In this document: piece after piece, positions 25,526-33,750 of the stretch | Numbering within the stretch: position 1 is the stretch's first letter | Layout of the letters: each line of letters starts with the position of its first letter | From: Desulfobulbaceae bacterium | GTDB taxonomy: Bacteria; Desulfobacterota; Desulfobulbia; Desulfobulbales; Desulfocapsaceae | Direction of reading: 5' to 3' | Assembly: GCA_003249645.1 (NCBI GenBank) | Contig: QKIH01000014.1 | Location: forward strand, 1 to 47,088 | DNA: 47,088 nt | Notes under the pieces: model-generated | Databases searched by the model: none | What the model was told of the DNA's origin: nothing | What the model saw: only the letters and a program-made list of their open reading frames with translations | Made by a program: the position numbers and the translations under genes

Positions 25526-27212
25526 TTTTCTTGCGTAAGGTTTGAATGAAATCAACGTCGGTACTTGTTTTAAGTGCCTGCTTGTATGATTCGACCGCTT
25601 TTTCCAGTTCACCCTGATCTGTGTAGACATCTCCCAGATGGTCAAAGATATGGGGATCGGCATTTTCCTGCTGGCTTGCCTGAATAAGGTACTGTTCTGC
25701 GAGAATAAGGTTGCCGAGCCTGTAGTAGACCCACCCAAGGCTGTCTAGAATAAAACCGTTGTTGGGTTTCAGATTGTTGGCCTTAACGATGTAACCAAGT
25801 GCTTTTTCTAGATTACGGTTCTGATCTGCCCAGGTGTAGCCGACGAAGTTGAGTGCTTCGGCATTCTCCGGTTCAAGGACAAGAACTTTTTCCATGGTTG
25901 ATATTGCCCTGTCGCTGTCATCTTGCTGTTCGAAAATAAGGGCTAATTCAAACAGGAGTTCACCATTTTCCGGATAGAGAGCGATACCATCTTCCATTAT
26001 ACGAATAGCATGATCTGTTTCATCTTTTAACTGATACAGCGCGGAAAGCAGGGTATAGAAAGAAGGCTTCCGATCTTCAGCGACAGCAATACGGTCGGTT
26101 AAAGCGTTTATTGCTGCATCTATCTGATCTGTAGCTCTAAAAAGCTTGGCCTGCAGATAAATGGCATTTTCAAAATCAAAGAAATCGTTTTTGATATCTT
26201 TCAGGTAATCGAGCGCTTTTTCGGGATTATCCTGAGAGTAGAGAATGGCAAGGAGAAATTTTGCCTCAGAGGCAGCCGGTGTATCAAGCAGTGTTGAAAG
26301 CAATGCGATAGCAGGCTCATTGTTCTTATGAGAAATGTAGAGCTTGCTGATGATCAGATCGATTGTATATGGCGCTTTGACAAAATCGCGCATGGCATTC
26401 AGCTGCTCGAGTGCTTTGTCTTCATCTCCAAGTTCAAGATATGCTTCCGCCAGTCCGTACTGGGCATATTCGTCATAGGGCGATGTTTTGATGTATTCTT
26501 CGTATAATTCTGACAGCTTTCTGAAATTGGCGGCACTTTTGTAAAAATTGGCAATTTCGTGAACCAGCTCCGGTGACCAGTTCAGCAGCAGGGCATCATT
26601 ATAGTGGTCTTCTGCTTTCTCAAAGTTTCCGGTTTTCGCATAAAGGCGGCCAAGAGAGATGTGTGCGAAATAGAGACGGGACTTATTCTTCAATAAACGG
26701 AGAAAGAGTTTTTCAGCCTTATCATACTTTCCCTGCTGCAGATAGAATGATCCTAGTTGAAAGAGAACTTCTTCACGATCCGGGTCAATCTCAAGCACTT
26801 CATTATAGACCTGAACGGCCAGACGGTATTGTTTCAGATCCAGATAGAGCCTGGCCAGCATGAGACGAAAAGGGATCTCTGAAGGATAATTTAAAATGTG
26901 CTGTTTAAGATATTCAACAGCTTCATTGGTGCGACCGCTCTTTATCAGCAGAACTGGAATTTTTTCAAGGATGATCTGTGATTCAGCATCGCAAACGAGA
27001 GCTTTTTGATATGCCTGAAGCGCTTCTGAATAAGAACCTTCACTTTCCGCATGGGTGCCCTGAAGAAAGTAGTAGTAGGAGCATGACGTATCAATACCTT
27101 CGCGGCTCTCGAACGTGTCGCGTGCCGATTCCGTGGCCTGATTGTTATAGCAGCCTGATAGAGCCAGGGTGCTGCTGATGATAATATAGAGATAAAACCG
27201 TTTTGCTTTCAT
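25506..27212 (-). CDS. TPR-repeat lipoprotein
   Basis: Exported protein of 568 residues made almost entirely of tetratricopeptide repeats. A signal peptide with lipobox (STLALSGC) gives a lipid-anchored form. At least a dozen TPR-like helical pairs follow, e.g. AEKLFLRLLKNKSRLYFAHI, ending LRKKIENLTP. I use the ATG at 27212 because it starts the signal peptide; an in-frame TTG at 27239 adds nine charged residues inside tmk. TPR lipoproteins scaffold envelope complexes. Its coupling to a LolB-like gene suggests an outer-membrane assembly role, which is inference. It starts 7 bases after the end of tmk. Confidence 0.87.
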   Translation of the reverse strand: MKAKRFYLYIIISSTLALSGCYNNQATESARDTFESREGIDTSCSYYYFLQGTHAESEGSYSEALQAYQKALVCDAESQIILEKIPVLLIKSGRTNEAVEYLKQHILNYPSEIPFRLMLARLYLDLKQYRLAVQVYNEVLEIDPDREEVLFQLGSFYLQQGKYDKAEKLFLRLLKNKSRLYFAHISLGRLYAKTGNFEKAEDHYNDALLLNWSPELVHEIANFYKSAANFRKLSELYEEYIKTSPYDEYAQYGLAEAYLELGDEDKALEQLNAMRDFVKAPYTIDLIISKLYISHKNNEPAIALLSTLLDTPAASEAKFLLAILYSQDNPEKALDYLKDIKNDFFDFENAIYLQAKLFRATDQIDAAINALTDRIAVAEDRKPSFYTLLSALYQLKDETDHAIRIMEDGIALYPENGELLFELALIFEQQDDSDRAISTMEKVLVLEPENAEALNFVGYTWADQNRNLEKALGYIVKANNLKPNNGFILDSLGWVYYRLGNLILAEQYLIQASQQENADPHIFDHLGDVYTDQGELEKAVESYKQALKTSTDVDFIQTLRKKIENLTP

Positions 27213-27219
27213 GCCGGCT

Positions 27220-27837
27220 CTATTTTTCTCCCTTCTCAATCATAGGCAAGACTGCGGCGCTTACCAGTTGATGAACTTCGTTAATCGAAAGTGAAGCATC
27301 TATTTTTTTTATATAATCAAATTCCATCTGATCAAAGATTTTCTTCACAGCCATAAGAGATTCTTTCTGTTCAAAATCGTTTAATGTATCCCCGCGCGAG
27401 GCTGTAATTCTCCTGATGCTCTCATCTAGTGCAAGATCAAAAAGAAGGGCAAGATCCGGTGTGGGGGCAAAACGGTTTCTTTCTAATATATCAACGGGAT
27501 CAAATCCGTTGGCTCCCTGATAGGCAGCAGTAGAAAGATAGTAACGGTCGCAGAGGATGATTTTCCCTTCGGCAAGTGAAGGAGCGAGCAAGGCTGCCAC
27601 ATGCTCTTTTCTGTCATCGATAAAAAGCTGCAGTTCTTCTTCCTTGCTCACATTTTCACGGTTCATATAAAGACTGCGGATTTTCCGGCCATAGACACTG
27701 TTGGTCGGTTCTCTGGTTGCAACAACCTCATAGCCTTCTGCACGGAGTTTGTCCGCCAGCATTTCAATCTGGGTTGATTTGCCGGTACCGTCTATGCCTT
27801 CAAAAACTATCAGCCATCCTTTGGTCGAGTGAGTCAT
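27220..27837 (-). CDS. tmk: Thymidylate kinase
   Basis: Cytoplasmic enzyme of 205 residues that phosphorylates dTMP to dTDP for DNA synthesis. The P-loop is GIDGTGKST (14-22). The DRYYLSTAAYQG segment binds and positions the nucleotide. A LID-type segment ITASRGDTLNDFE follows, with the acceptor-side REP near residue 43. Length is normal. It is preceded by pdxA (9-base gap) and followed by the TPR gene (7-base gap), in one operon. Confidence 0.96.
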   Translation of the reverse strand: MTHSTKGWLIVFEGIDGTGKSTQIEMLADKLRAEGYEVVATREPTNSVYGRKIRSLYMNRENVSKEEELQLFIDDRKEHVAALLAPSLAEGKIILCDRYYLSTAAYQGANGFDPVDILERNRFAPTPDLALLFDLALDESIRRITASRGDTLNDFEQKESLMAVKKIFDQMEFDYIKKIDASLSINEVHQLVSAAVLPMIEKGEK

Positions 27838-27846
27838 GGTATTGAA

Positions 27847-28869
27847 TTATGTGTTCTGTTTCTGTCTGTTGGATATAATAGTAGAAGCCATCCTTACGGC
27901 TTCAACGAGACTGTTCTGGTCGGCAATAAATTGGCCGGCGATATCATAAGCAGTGCCGTGGTCCACAGAGGTTCTGACAATAGAAAGTCCCATTGTCACA
28001 TTGACTCCGTCGCTGAAATGAAGCAGTTTGAATGGTATAAGCCCCTGATCATGATACATGCAGACTACTCCGTCAAAATCTCCACGGGAACATTTATAAA
28101 AAACGGTATCCGGCGGAAACGGGCCGTAAATATCCAATCCTTCACTCCGAGCCTGCTCTATAGCTGGTCCGATAATGGTTGTTTCCTGGTTGCCGAATAT
28201 GCCGTTTTCACCGCCGTGCGGGTTGAGTGCTGCAACAGCAAGCTTAGGGCTGGCAATACCGAAATCATGGTGCAGACAGGACCAGGTCATTTTGATTGCA
28301 GAGTATATTCTTTCCCGGCTCAGGAGTGCAGGAACCTCTTCAAGTGCACAATGAATAGTAGCAAGGGTTACTTTCAGTTTCGACCCGGCCATCATCATGC
28401 CATAGTCTTTACTGGCTGTCAGGTGGGCAAGCATTTCAGTGTGGCCTGGGAAATGATAGCCGGCTTCGTTGAGACTATTTTTGGAAATGGGGCATGTGGT
28501 TATGCCCTGCAGAATCCCTTCTTTTATAAGCCGAACACCCTCAGTAATATACTGCGCCATTGCTTTGCCGGTTTCAATGGATGGGCTGCCCCATTGAAGT
28601 TTAGCAGTATCCAGTTGAGAGACTGGTATAACGGGAATGGCAGTATCGTAAGGCTTACCGTCCTCTGTCCAGCAAACGGGGTATAGAGAGGATTGCATTT
28701 CTTTACAGCACTTTTTGAGAACGCCTATATCACCAAGAACAACGATTTCCGTATTTTCAGGAAATTGTGAAGGATTTGAAAAATATTTCACTATAAGTTC
28801 AGGACCGACTGAGGCTGGACATCCCATGGTGATTCCTATTCGCTGCGGTCTTGTCATTGGGCTATCCAT
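27847..28869 (-). CDS. pdxA: 4-hydroxythreonine-4-phosphate dehydrogenase
   Basis: Cytoplasmic NAD-dependent enzyme of 340 residues in pyridoxal 5'-phosphate synthesis (DXP-dependent route). Conserved parts include GHTEMLAHL, ALNPHGGENGIFG and CMYHDQGLIPFK (metal-binding His regions) and VNVTMGLSIVRTSVDHGTAYD. One oddity is that the N-terminal loop usually written G[DE]PAGIGPE reads GCPASVGPE here, with Cys at the acidic position. That residue is not one of the metal ligands, so activity is still expected. An alternative start is the fifth codon. It lies 7 bases after yraN. Confidence 0.94.
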   Translation of the reverse strand: MDSPMTRPQRIGITMGCPASVGPELIVKYFSNPSQFPENTEIVVLGDIGVLKKCCKEMQSSLYPVCWTEDGKPYDTAIPVIPVSQLDTAKLQWGSPSIETGKAMAQYITEGVRLIKEGILQGITTCPISKNSLNEAGYHFPGHTEMLAHLTASKDYGMMMAGSKLKVTLATIHCALEEVPALLSRERIYSAIKMTWSCLHHDFGIASPKLAVAALNPHGGENGIFGNQETTIIGPAIEQARSEGLDIYGPFPPDTVFYKCSRGDFDGVVCMYHDQGLIPFKLLHFSDGVNVTMGLSIVRTSVDHGTAYDIAGQFIADQNSLVEAVRMASTIISNRQKQNT

Positions 28870-28876
28870 TTACCAT

Positions 28877-29251
28877 TCAGTAAGGTGTGGTTGAAAAGGC
28901 ATGTTTTATATGGTTGAGTTTCACAACCTGTGTGTTCTCTAATAGAATGCTTATCACATCAAATCGGACATTCTTATCAAAAAGCGAATGTTCACTGATA
29001 TATACTGTGGCCAGTTTAATTATCTGGCGCTGTTTCGAAGGTGTAACAGCTTCTTCTGCCGATCCGTGCGATTCTGTGGTTCTGGTTTTTACTTCTATAA
29101 AGACCAGATCACCCTCATTTTCGGCTATTATATCAAGTTCTCCGTATTTTTTCCTGTAATTCCTGAGAATAATGGAGAAATCATTACGTTTGAGATAATC
29201 AGAGGCAATATCTTCACCCCGTTGACCGATATCTTTAGTCGTTTTAAACAA
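28877..29251 (-). CDS. yraN: YraN/UPF0102 family endonuclease-like protein
   Basis: Small cytoplasmic protein of 124 residues with a PD-(D/E)xK nuclease fold. The motif is GELDIIAENEGDLVFIEVKTR (about 37-57), with catalytic-type D, E and K. The N-terminal GQRGEDIASDYLKR is a family hallmark. The substrate is not known. It overlaps the end of rnhB by 8 bases, a very common gene pairing. Confidence 0.93.
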   Translation of the reverse strand: MFKTTKDIGQRGEDIASDYLKRNDFSIILRNYRKKYGELDIIAENEGDLVFIEVKTRTTESHGSAEEAVTPSKQRQIIKLATVYISEHSLFDKNVRFDVISILLENTQVVKLNHIKHAFSTTPY

Positions 29252-29894
29252 ACTGCTTTACCCCGCTAAACGTTTTTCGGTGGTAAGGACAGGGACCGAA
29301 ATCACGGATGGCCTGTTTATGTTCTTTTGTCGGATACCCCTGATTTTGTTTGAAATTATAATGGGGGTAATGAGGATGAAGGTCGGCCATGAAGGCATCT
29401 CTGGCTTCTTTTGCCACAATAGAGGCCGCGGCGATTGAAGCACTCCGGCTGTCTCCTTTTATAAGTGCCGTTTGGGCAATGTCAAAAGGAACTTCGAATT
29501 TTCCGTCGACAAGAAGATAATCAGGTCCGGTATTTTTGTTGATTAACTGCTCAATGGACAGTCTCATCGCAAGGAGTGAAGCTTGAAGAATGTTGATTTC
29601 ATCGATTTTTGTGTGGTCAACGAAAGCAACACCGATATGAGCATCGAGTGTATGAAGATATTCAAGAGCTTTCAGCCGTTTGGCATGAGAAAGCTTTTTG
29701 GAATCGTTGAAAAGAGAAACATCACAATCTTGTGGTAAGATAACTGCCGCTGCGACGACAGGTCCGGCGAGTGGTCCACGACCGACCTCATCGGTGCCGG
29801 CAACGCGGGCTAGTCCGTGACTCCATAAAGATCGCTCAAACTGGAGTATGTCGTCTATAGAACTGCTGCTGGATGGAGTGAAAAGCTGTAACAC
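29244..29894 (-). CDS. rnhB: Ribonuclease HII
   Basis: Cytoplasmic enzyme of 216 residues that nicks RNA-DNA hybrids at ribonucleotides. Catalytic acidic residues are in GTDEVGRGPLAGPV (Asp-Glu) and LLVDGK, with AAASIVAKEARD carrying the last Asp. The GRG motif recognises the RNA-DNA junction. The open frame extends to an ATG at 29948, but that would translate the rplS terminator stem. I prefer the GTG at 29894, just after the terminator, which leaves normal family length. The ribosome site CAGG is weak. Expression probably depends on read-through from rplS. Confidence 0.92.
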   Translation of the reverse strand: MLQLFTPSSSSSIDDILQFERSLWSHGLARVAGTDEVGRGPLAGPVVAAAVILPQDCDVSLFNDSKKLSHAKRLKALEYLHTLDAHIGVAFVDHTKIDEINILQASLLAMRLSIEQLINKNTGPDYLLVDGKFEVPFDIAQTALIKGDSRSASIAAASIVAKEARDAFMADLHPHYPHYNFKQNQGYPTKEHKQAIRDFGPCPYHRKTFSGVKQFV

Positions 29895-29907
29895 AGCCTG
29901 AAAATAA

Positions 29908-29940
29908 AACAAGCGCTGTCGCAGAGTGACAGCGCTTGTT
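29908..29940 (-). terminator. Strong intrinsic terminator/attenuator after rplS
   Basis: Perfect 13-bp inverted repeat, AACAAGCGCTGTC (29908-29920) and GACAGCGCTTGTT (29928-29940), with a 7-base loop. On the minus strand it is followed by TTTTATTTT. It lies 11 bases after the rplS stop and before rnhB, so it likely lowers transcription of rnhB and later genes relative to ribosomal protein L19. Confidence 0.85.
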
Positions 29941-29950
29941 AAAGTCAAGC

Positions 29951-30304
29951 TTAGTTGTTGAGACTGCGCTCGCGAATTCTTGCAGCTTTGCCGCGAAGAT
30001 CTCTGAGGTAGAACAGACGGGAACGTCTGACACGTCCTCTGCTGACAATCTCAATTTTTTCAATACGAGGATTGTGAAGAGAGAAGGTTTTCTCTACGCC
30101 GACACCGTGGGAAACTTTTCTTACAGTGTAGGTAGCGTTCATTTCACCGCGCTTGCGCTTGATGACAACGCCCTGGAAAATCTGTACACGCTCTTTGGAT
30201 CCCTCGATAATGCGGATGTGAACTTTAACATTGTCACCCGGGCGAAAATCCGGATGATCCATTCTCATTTGTTCTGCGTCGATTCTTTCAATTATATTGC
30301 TCAT
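29951..30304 (-). CDS. rplS: 50S ribosomal protein L19
   Basis: Ribosomal protein of 117 residues at the 30S-50S interface. Family signatures include [29 protein letters not shown] and the basic C-terminus [19 protein letters not shown]. Normal length. Preceded by GGAAGAAG ribosome site and followed by a strong terminator. Lies 61 bases after the methyltransferase gene. Confidence 0.98.
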   Translation of the reverse strand: MSNIIERIDAEQMRMDHPDFRPGDNVKVHIRIIEGSKERVQIFQGVVIKRKRGEMNATYTVRKVSHGVGVEKTFSLHNPRIEKIEIVSRGRVRRSRLFYLRDLRGKAARIRERSLNN

Positions 30305-30365
30305 AACGTCTTCTTCCGGTTGAAGTGGTTAGTTAAATCTGATTTCGGTCTACCTTATACAGCAT

Positions 30366-30941
30366 TTATTCTCTGACGCCAAGTAATCTATCTAAAATAA
30401 TAGAAACTGCTGATCGTACAGAGAGGTGGTTGTACTCTGTCCTTCCCTTTATCGGTGGAAGGTTAATATCAGCCATTGCCATAATCTCTGGTGCAAGGCC
30501 ATGGGCCGTGCCAAAGAGAAGAAGCAGAGGCTGACCTTCTTCTATTAATTTTCTACAGTCATTGAAACCAAGAGACCTAGCCTGCTGCATGGCACTTGTC
30601 GTAACCAGCTGCGGCCGCTGACCTCTAGTTTCAGTAAGCTGTTTGATGGTATCTTCAATGGAACTGCTAAGAGATACCATGTCAAGAGCACGCTTGCGGG
30701 AAGGGTTGTAGGTTGCCCCGTATCCTTTCTGCCAGTGTGCAGTTATTTCTTCGACCAGACTGTGCTGATCTGCATAGGGAGTGACGATAAAATAATTATC
30801 GACTCCATATGTCGTAGCGGCTCTGGCGATATCATGTATATCAAGATTGGTAACCGCAGAACCGATGGTTTCACCCAGTTTATTGATGACCGGGTAGTGA
30901 ATGAGAGCGATGTCCACCCTGATCTGCAAGTTACTGCTCAT
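30366..30941 (-). CDS. COG4752 (PF09936-type) SPOUT-like RNA methyltransferase
   Basis: Protein of 191 residues resembling the SAM-dependent RNA methyltransferase family found next to trmD and rplS in several phyla. Visible: VDIALIHYPVINKLGETIGS, then TNLDIHDIARAATTYGVDN near the start. The C-terminal SPOUT-like cofactor knot is LLLLFGTAHGLAPEIM followed by LPPIKGRTEYNHLSVRSAVS. The target base is not established. The neighbourhood implies tRNA or rRNA. It sits directly in the place where trmD would normally precede it, but trmD is absent. Its weak ribosome site may be helped by translation of a short upstream frame (30931-31032). Confidence 0.85.
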   Translation of the reverse strand: MSSNLQIRVDIALIHYPVINKLGETIGSAVTNLDIHDIARAATTYGVDNYFIVTPYADQHSLVEEITAHWQKGYGATYNPSRKRALDMVSLSSSIEDTIKQLTETRGQRPQLVTTSAMQQARSLGFNDCRKLIEEGQPLLLLFGTAHGLAPEIMAMADINLPPIKGRTEYNHLSVRSAVSIILDRLLGVRE

Positions 30942-31032
30942 TAGTATAATGCTCGTTTTGTACTGCTACAATTATATCATAAAGATTATCGAGTTGAACA
31001 GGCTGTATTGAAAACCCGGGAGATTTCTCCAC
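30931..31032 (-). other. Possible small coupled frame between rimM and the methyltransferase gene
   Basis: A 33-codon frame from a GTG at 31032 (AAGAG upstream), or 41 codons from a TTG at 31056, ends in a TAA lying inside the first codons of the methyltransferase gene. It is in the same frame as rimM after the rimM stop. The product resembles nothing I recognise. Its overlap would permit translational coupling; it may equally be chance. Confidence 0.2.
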
Positions 31033-31071
31033 AACAACTCTTAATCTGTTTATCAAATTCAGCGACCGGTA

Positions 31072-31635
31072 TTAGATATCGGTCAATTCATCATCCCCCG
31101 AATTTATTTCAAGCAGGCCGGGGGGAGGTGTTATGACAACCCCTTCTTTGTTTATTTCTGCTATAAATTCTTTAGTTACGGGAATCAGATATTCCTGGTC
31201 ACCGTCTGTGATACTGAGTACGTCCTGGGCGCCGTTGGAGAAAATCGAATCGATTGTTCCAACAATCTCTCCGGTCGCAAGCTTTACATTGAGGCCGATA
31301 AGGTCATCATAGTAAAACTGATCACTGTCAGTTGGCGGCAGACTTTCTTTCTCAATGAGAACTGAAAGACCGTTCAGCTTCTCCGCCTGCTCCCGGGTAA
31401 CAACTCCCTGGAGACTGACTATTGCATTGTTTTTCTGCACTCTGCAGTTTTCAATCGCTAACGGGACAGATAACTGTCCGTCTCTTGTCGCAAAAACAAG
31501 AGCCTGGTAGCTTTCGATGTTTTGCGGTTGTGCAGAATAAGAACAGATTTTAATCTGTCCTTTTAAGCCATGAACTTTGGCGACCTTCCCGATCAGAAGA
31601 TATTTATCTTTCGGGAAGGTGAATTCATCAGACAT
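31072..31635 (-). CDS. rimM: Ribosome maturation factor RimM
   Basis: 16S rRNA processing factor of 187 residues that binds S19 and helps mature the 30S head. The N-terminal beta-barrel starts LLIGKVAKVHGLKGQIKI. The PRC-barrel-like C-terminal half includes FYYDDLIGLNVKLATGEIVG and DVLSITDGDQEYLIPVTKEFI. It follows khpA by 12 bases in the rpsP operon. The usual next gene trmD is missing. Confidence 0.96.
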   Translation of the reverse strand: MSDEFTFPKDKYLLIGKVAKVHGLKGQIKICSYSAQPQNIESYQALVFATRDGQLSVPLAIENCRVQKNNAIVSLQGVVTREQAEKLNGLSVLIEKESLPPTDSDQFYYDDLIGLNVKLATGEIVGTIDSIFSNGAQDVLSITDGDQEYLIPVTKEFIAEINKEGVVITPPPGLLEINSGDDELTDI

Positions 31636-31647
31636 CAGTTAAAAATC

Positions 31648-31878
31648 TTACTCAACAATATCGAGCCTTGATTTTTTGTCGGTCTTTGACGCCGTAGCTG
31701 CGAGAAGAGAGCGCATAGCACGCGCCGTTCTTCCCTGTTTCCCTATCACCTTGCCCAGGTCTTCCTGAGCAACGGACAGTTCTACCGTAACGGTATCATC
31801 CTCTTCAGTGGTTGTGGTTCTGACCTGGTCAGGAGAGTCCACAAGCGACGTGGCGATATAGGTTACCAGCTGTTCCAT
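31648..31878 (-). CDS. khpA: KH-domain RNA-binding protein KhpA
   Basis: Single KH domain protein of 76 residues (YlqC/KhpA). The RNA-binding GxxG loop is in GKVIGKQGRTARAMRSLL. It binds RNA broadly and in some bacteria pairs with KhpB to influence cell division and small-RNA function. Located between rpsP (5-base gap) and rimM (12-base gap), its standard position. Confidence 0.95.
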   Translation of the reverse strand: MEQLVTYIATSLVDSPDQVRTTTTEEDDTVTVELSVAQEDLGKVIGKQGRTARAMRSLLAATASKTDKKSRLDIVE

Positions 31879-31883
31879 GACGA

Positions 31884-32126
31884 TTATTTTGCTACAGCTT
31901 TCGGAAGAATGCTCTTTACGGTAGTGGTAGGAAGAGCACCTTTGCCGATCCAGTGAGCAAGTTTTTCCTGATCTACAATAACCTCAGCAGGTTGTTTTAT
32001 AGGATCGTAGGTTCCGACTATATCAAGGAATTTTCCATCACGTGGAGATTCGCTGTCAGCAACAATTATGCGATAGAAAGGCTTCTTTTTTCTGCCGAGT
32101 CTGGTTAAACGAATACGTACAGCCAT
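31884..32126 (-). CDS. rpsP: 30S ribosomal protein S16
   Basis: Ribosomal protein of 80 residues. MAVRIRLTRLGRKKKPFYRI is the family N-terminus, and DGKFLDIVGTYDP follows. The gene has GGAGG about ten bases before the ATG. The 81-base gap from ffh contains two small hairpins, including TTGGG-N5-CCCAA at 32155-32169, which could be leader structures; neither has a terminator T-tract. Confidence 0.98.
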   Translation of the reverse strand: MAVRIRLTRLGRKKKPFYRIIVADSESPRDGKFLDIVGTYDPIKQPAEVIVDQEKLAHWIGKGALPTTTVKSILPKAVAK

Positions 32127-32207
32127 TCTGGGTTTATCCTCCAGTATTTTTTATTTGGGTTTGTCCCAAGTTGTAATGGCTTTCCAAAAAAGGAAGACCA
32201 TGTATTA

Positions 32208-33557
32208 TTATCTCATACCTTTTGGTTTTTTTCTACGTTTTACGCCGGTAAGTGCTCCCGGCTTGCCACGCATATGCTTCATCATTTTCAACATGGCAGA
32301 ATAACTTTTTAAGACACGATTGACATCTGTCAGGGTGGTTCCTGAACCTTTAGCAATACGTTCTCGTCTGCTGTTGTTGATGATTTTATGGTTGTGCCGT
32401 TCTTTTTTTGTCATAGAACGGATGATAGCTTCTGTTTTAGCAAGCTCTTTTTCATCCGGCTTAGGCACGTCTTTCAACTGTTTGAGCTTGTTCATGCCGG
32501 GGACCATCGAAAGAATCTGATCCAGAGATCCCATTTTTTTGATCTGTTGAATCTGATCGAGGAAGTCCTCAAGTGTGAACTGGCTTTTTTTCAGCTTTTG
32601 AGCAAGTTGGTCGGCTTTCTTCTTGTCGACTACCGCTTCAGCTTTCTCAATAAGGGTAAGAACGTCACCCATACCAAGAATTCTTGATGCAACACGGTCT
32701 GGATGGAAGATTTCAAGAGCATCCAGTCCCTCTCCGACACCGACGAATTTAATTGGTTTGCCCGTAACGGTTTTGATGGACAGTGCAGCGCCGCCTCTGG
32801 CGTCACCTTCCATCTTGGTCAGGACAATACCTGAAATTTCAAGATCATGATTAAACTTTTCTGCAACGGTAACGGCATCCTGACCGGTCATGGAGTCCGC
32901 AACGAAGAGAACTTCAGAAAGCGGAACCGCAGCCTGGATATTTTTGAGCTCGCCCATGAGCGACTCGTCTACATGCAGACGACCGGCGGTATCAAAAATC
33001 AGCGTGTCGTAACCCTTGATTTTTGCTTCCTCAAGGGCGGTGGTGCAGATTTCTACCGGATTCATTGCGGTGGTTGATGCAAACACCGGTATGGAAAGTT
33101 TTTCACCAAGAACTGTCAGCTGTTCGATGGCCGCAGGACGGTAGATGTCAGCAGGAACAAGAAAAGGTTTTCTGCCCTTTTTCTTGAACATGGCAGCAAG
33201 CTTACCTGATGTGGTTGTTTTACCACTACCCTGAAGACCGGCCATCATAATGGTTACCGGCTGTCTGCCATCCAGTCGTATTTCCTGAGTATCGCCACCG
33301 AGAAGCTGAACAAGCTCTTCATGAACTATCTTGATTACCTGCTGACCCGGTGAAAGGCTTTTTGAAACTTCCTGGCCGACAGCTTTTTCTGTTACTGTGG
33401 CGACAAAGTTTTTGGCGACGGTAAAATTGACATCAGCTTCAAGCAGTGCCATGCGAACTTCACGCATCGCATCCTTGATATTTTCCTCAGTCAGTTTTCC
33501 GTGGCCACGAAGTTTTTTGAAAACTCCTTCCAGGCGGTCTGTTAAATTTTCAAACAT
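32208..33557 (-). CDS. ffh: Signal recognition particle protein Ffh
   Basis: SRP54-type GTPase of 449 residues that binds signal peptides and 4.5S RNA and targets proteins to the membrane. N domain about 1-95. G domain has P-loop GLQGSGKTTT (107-116) and DTAGRLHVDE. The methionine-rich M domain (about 295-430) includes the SRP-RNA-binding NNSRRERIAKGSGTTLTDVN. First gene of the long ribosomal string. I looked nearby for the SRP RNA gene and did not see one. Confidence 0.98.
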   Translation of the reverse strand: MFENLTDRLEGVFKKLRGHGKLTEENIKDAMREVRMALLEADVNFTVAKNFVATVTEKAVGQEVSKSLSPGQQVIKIVHEELVQLLGGDTQEIRLDGRQPVTIMMAGLQGSGKTTTSGKLAAMFKKKGRKPFLVPADIYRPAAIEQLTVLGEKLSIPVFASTTAMNPVEICTTALEEAKIKGYDTLIFDTAGRLHVDESLMGELKNIQAAVPLSEVLFVADSMTGQDAVTVAEKFNHDLEISGIVLTKMEGDARGGAALSIKTVTGKPIKFVGVGEGLDALEIFHPDRVASRILGMGDVLTLIEKAEAVVDKKKADQLAQKLKKSQFTLEDFLDQIQQIKKMGSLDQILSMVPGMNKLKQLKDVPKPDEKELAKTEAIIRSMTKKERHNHKIINNSRRERIAKGSGTTLTDVNRVLKSYSAMLKMMKHMRGKPGALTGVKRRKKPKGMR

Positions 33558-33582
33558 ATCAGCAGAGTGATAGAAATTACTA

Positions 33583-33612
33583 AATATATGTTATTATTTG
33601 CCATTAAGGCAA
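33583..33612 (-). promoter_or_regulatory. Possible sigma70 promoter of ffh
   Basis: Minus-strand -35 TTGCCT (33612-33607) and -10 TATATT (33588-33583) with an 18-base spacer; the start would lie about 20 bases before the ffh ATG. The -35 matches four of six. A TTGCC-N5-GGCAA palindrome overlaps the -35. Confidence 0.4.
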
Positions 33613-33750
33613 AATCATTTGGTTTGCCTGTTGCCGATTCCCTCTAAAAAAGGGTCGGAAAAAGCGATTAACAAAAACAAAAGAGAAGAAAAATACTTCG
33701 AAAATCCGCGAATGTCAAGCAGGGAACGTGTCAAAGTATAAAAAATGGGT

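Noticed and set aside
27829..28686. Long open frame of 285 codons on the plus strand opposite pdxA and tmk
   Set aside because: It is antisense to two clear enzymes, has no family resemblance, and its composition mirrors the codon pattern of the real genes.
33608..33658. Hairpins upstream of ffh as a possible SRP RNA gene or riboswitch
   Set aside because: The stems are short and interrupted, and the conserved GGAA-tetraloop SRP RNA core is not visible.
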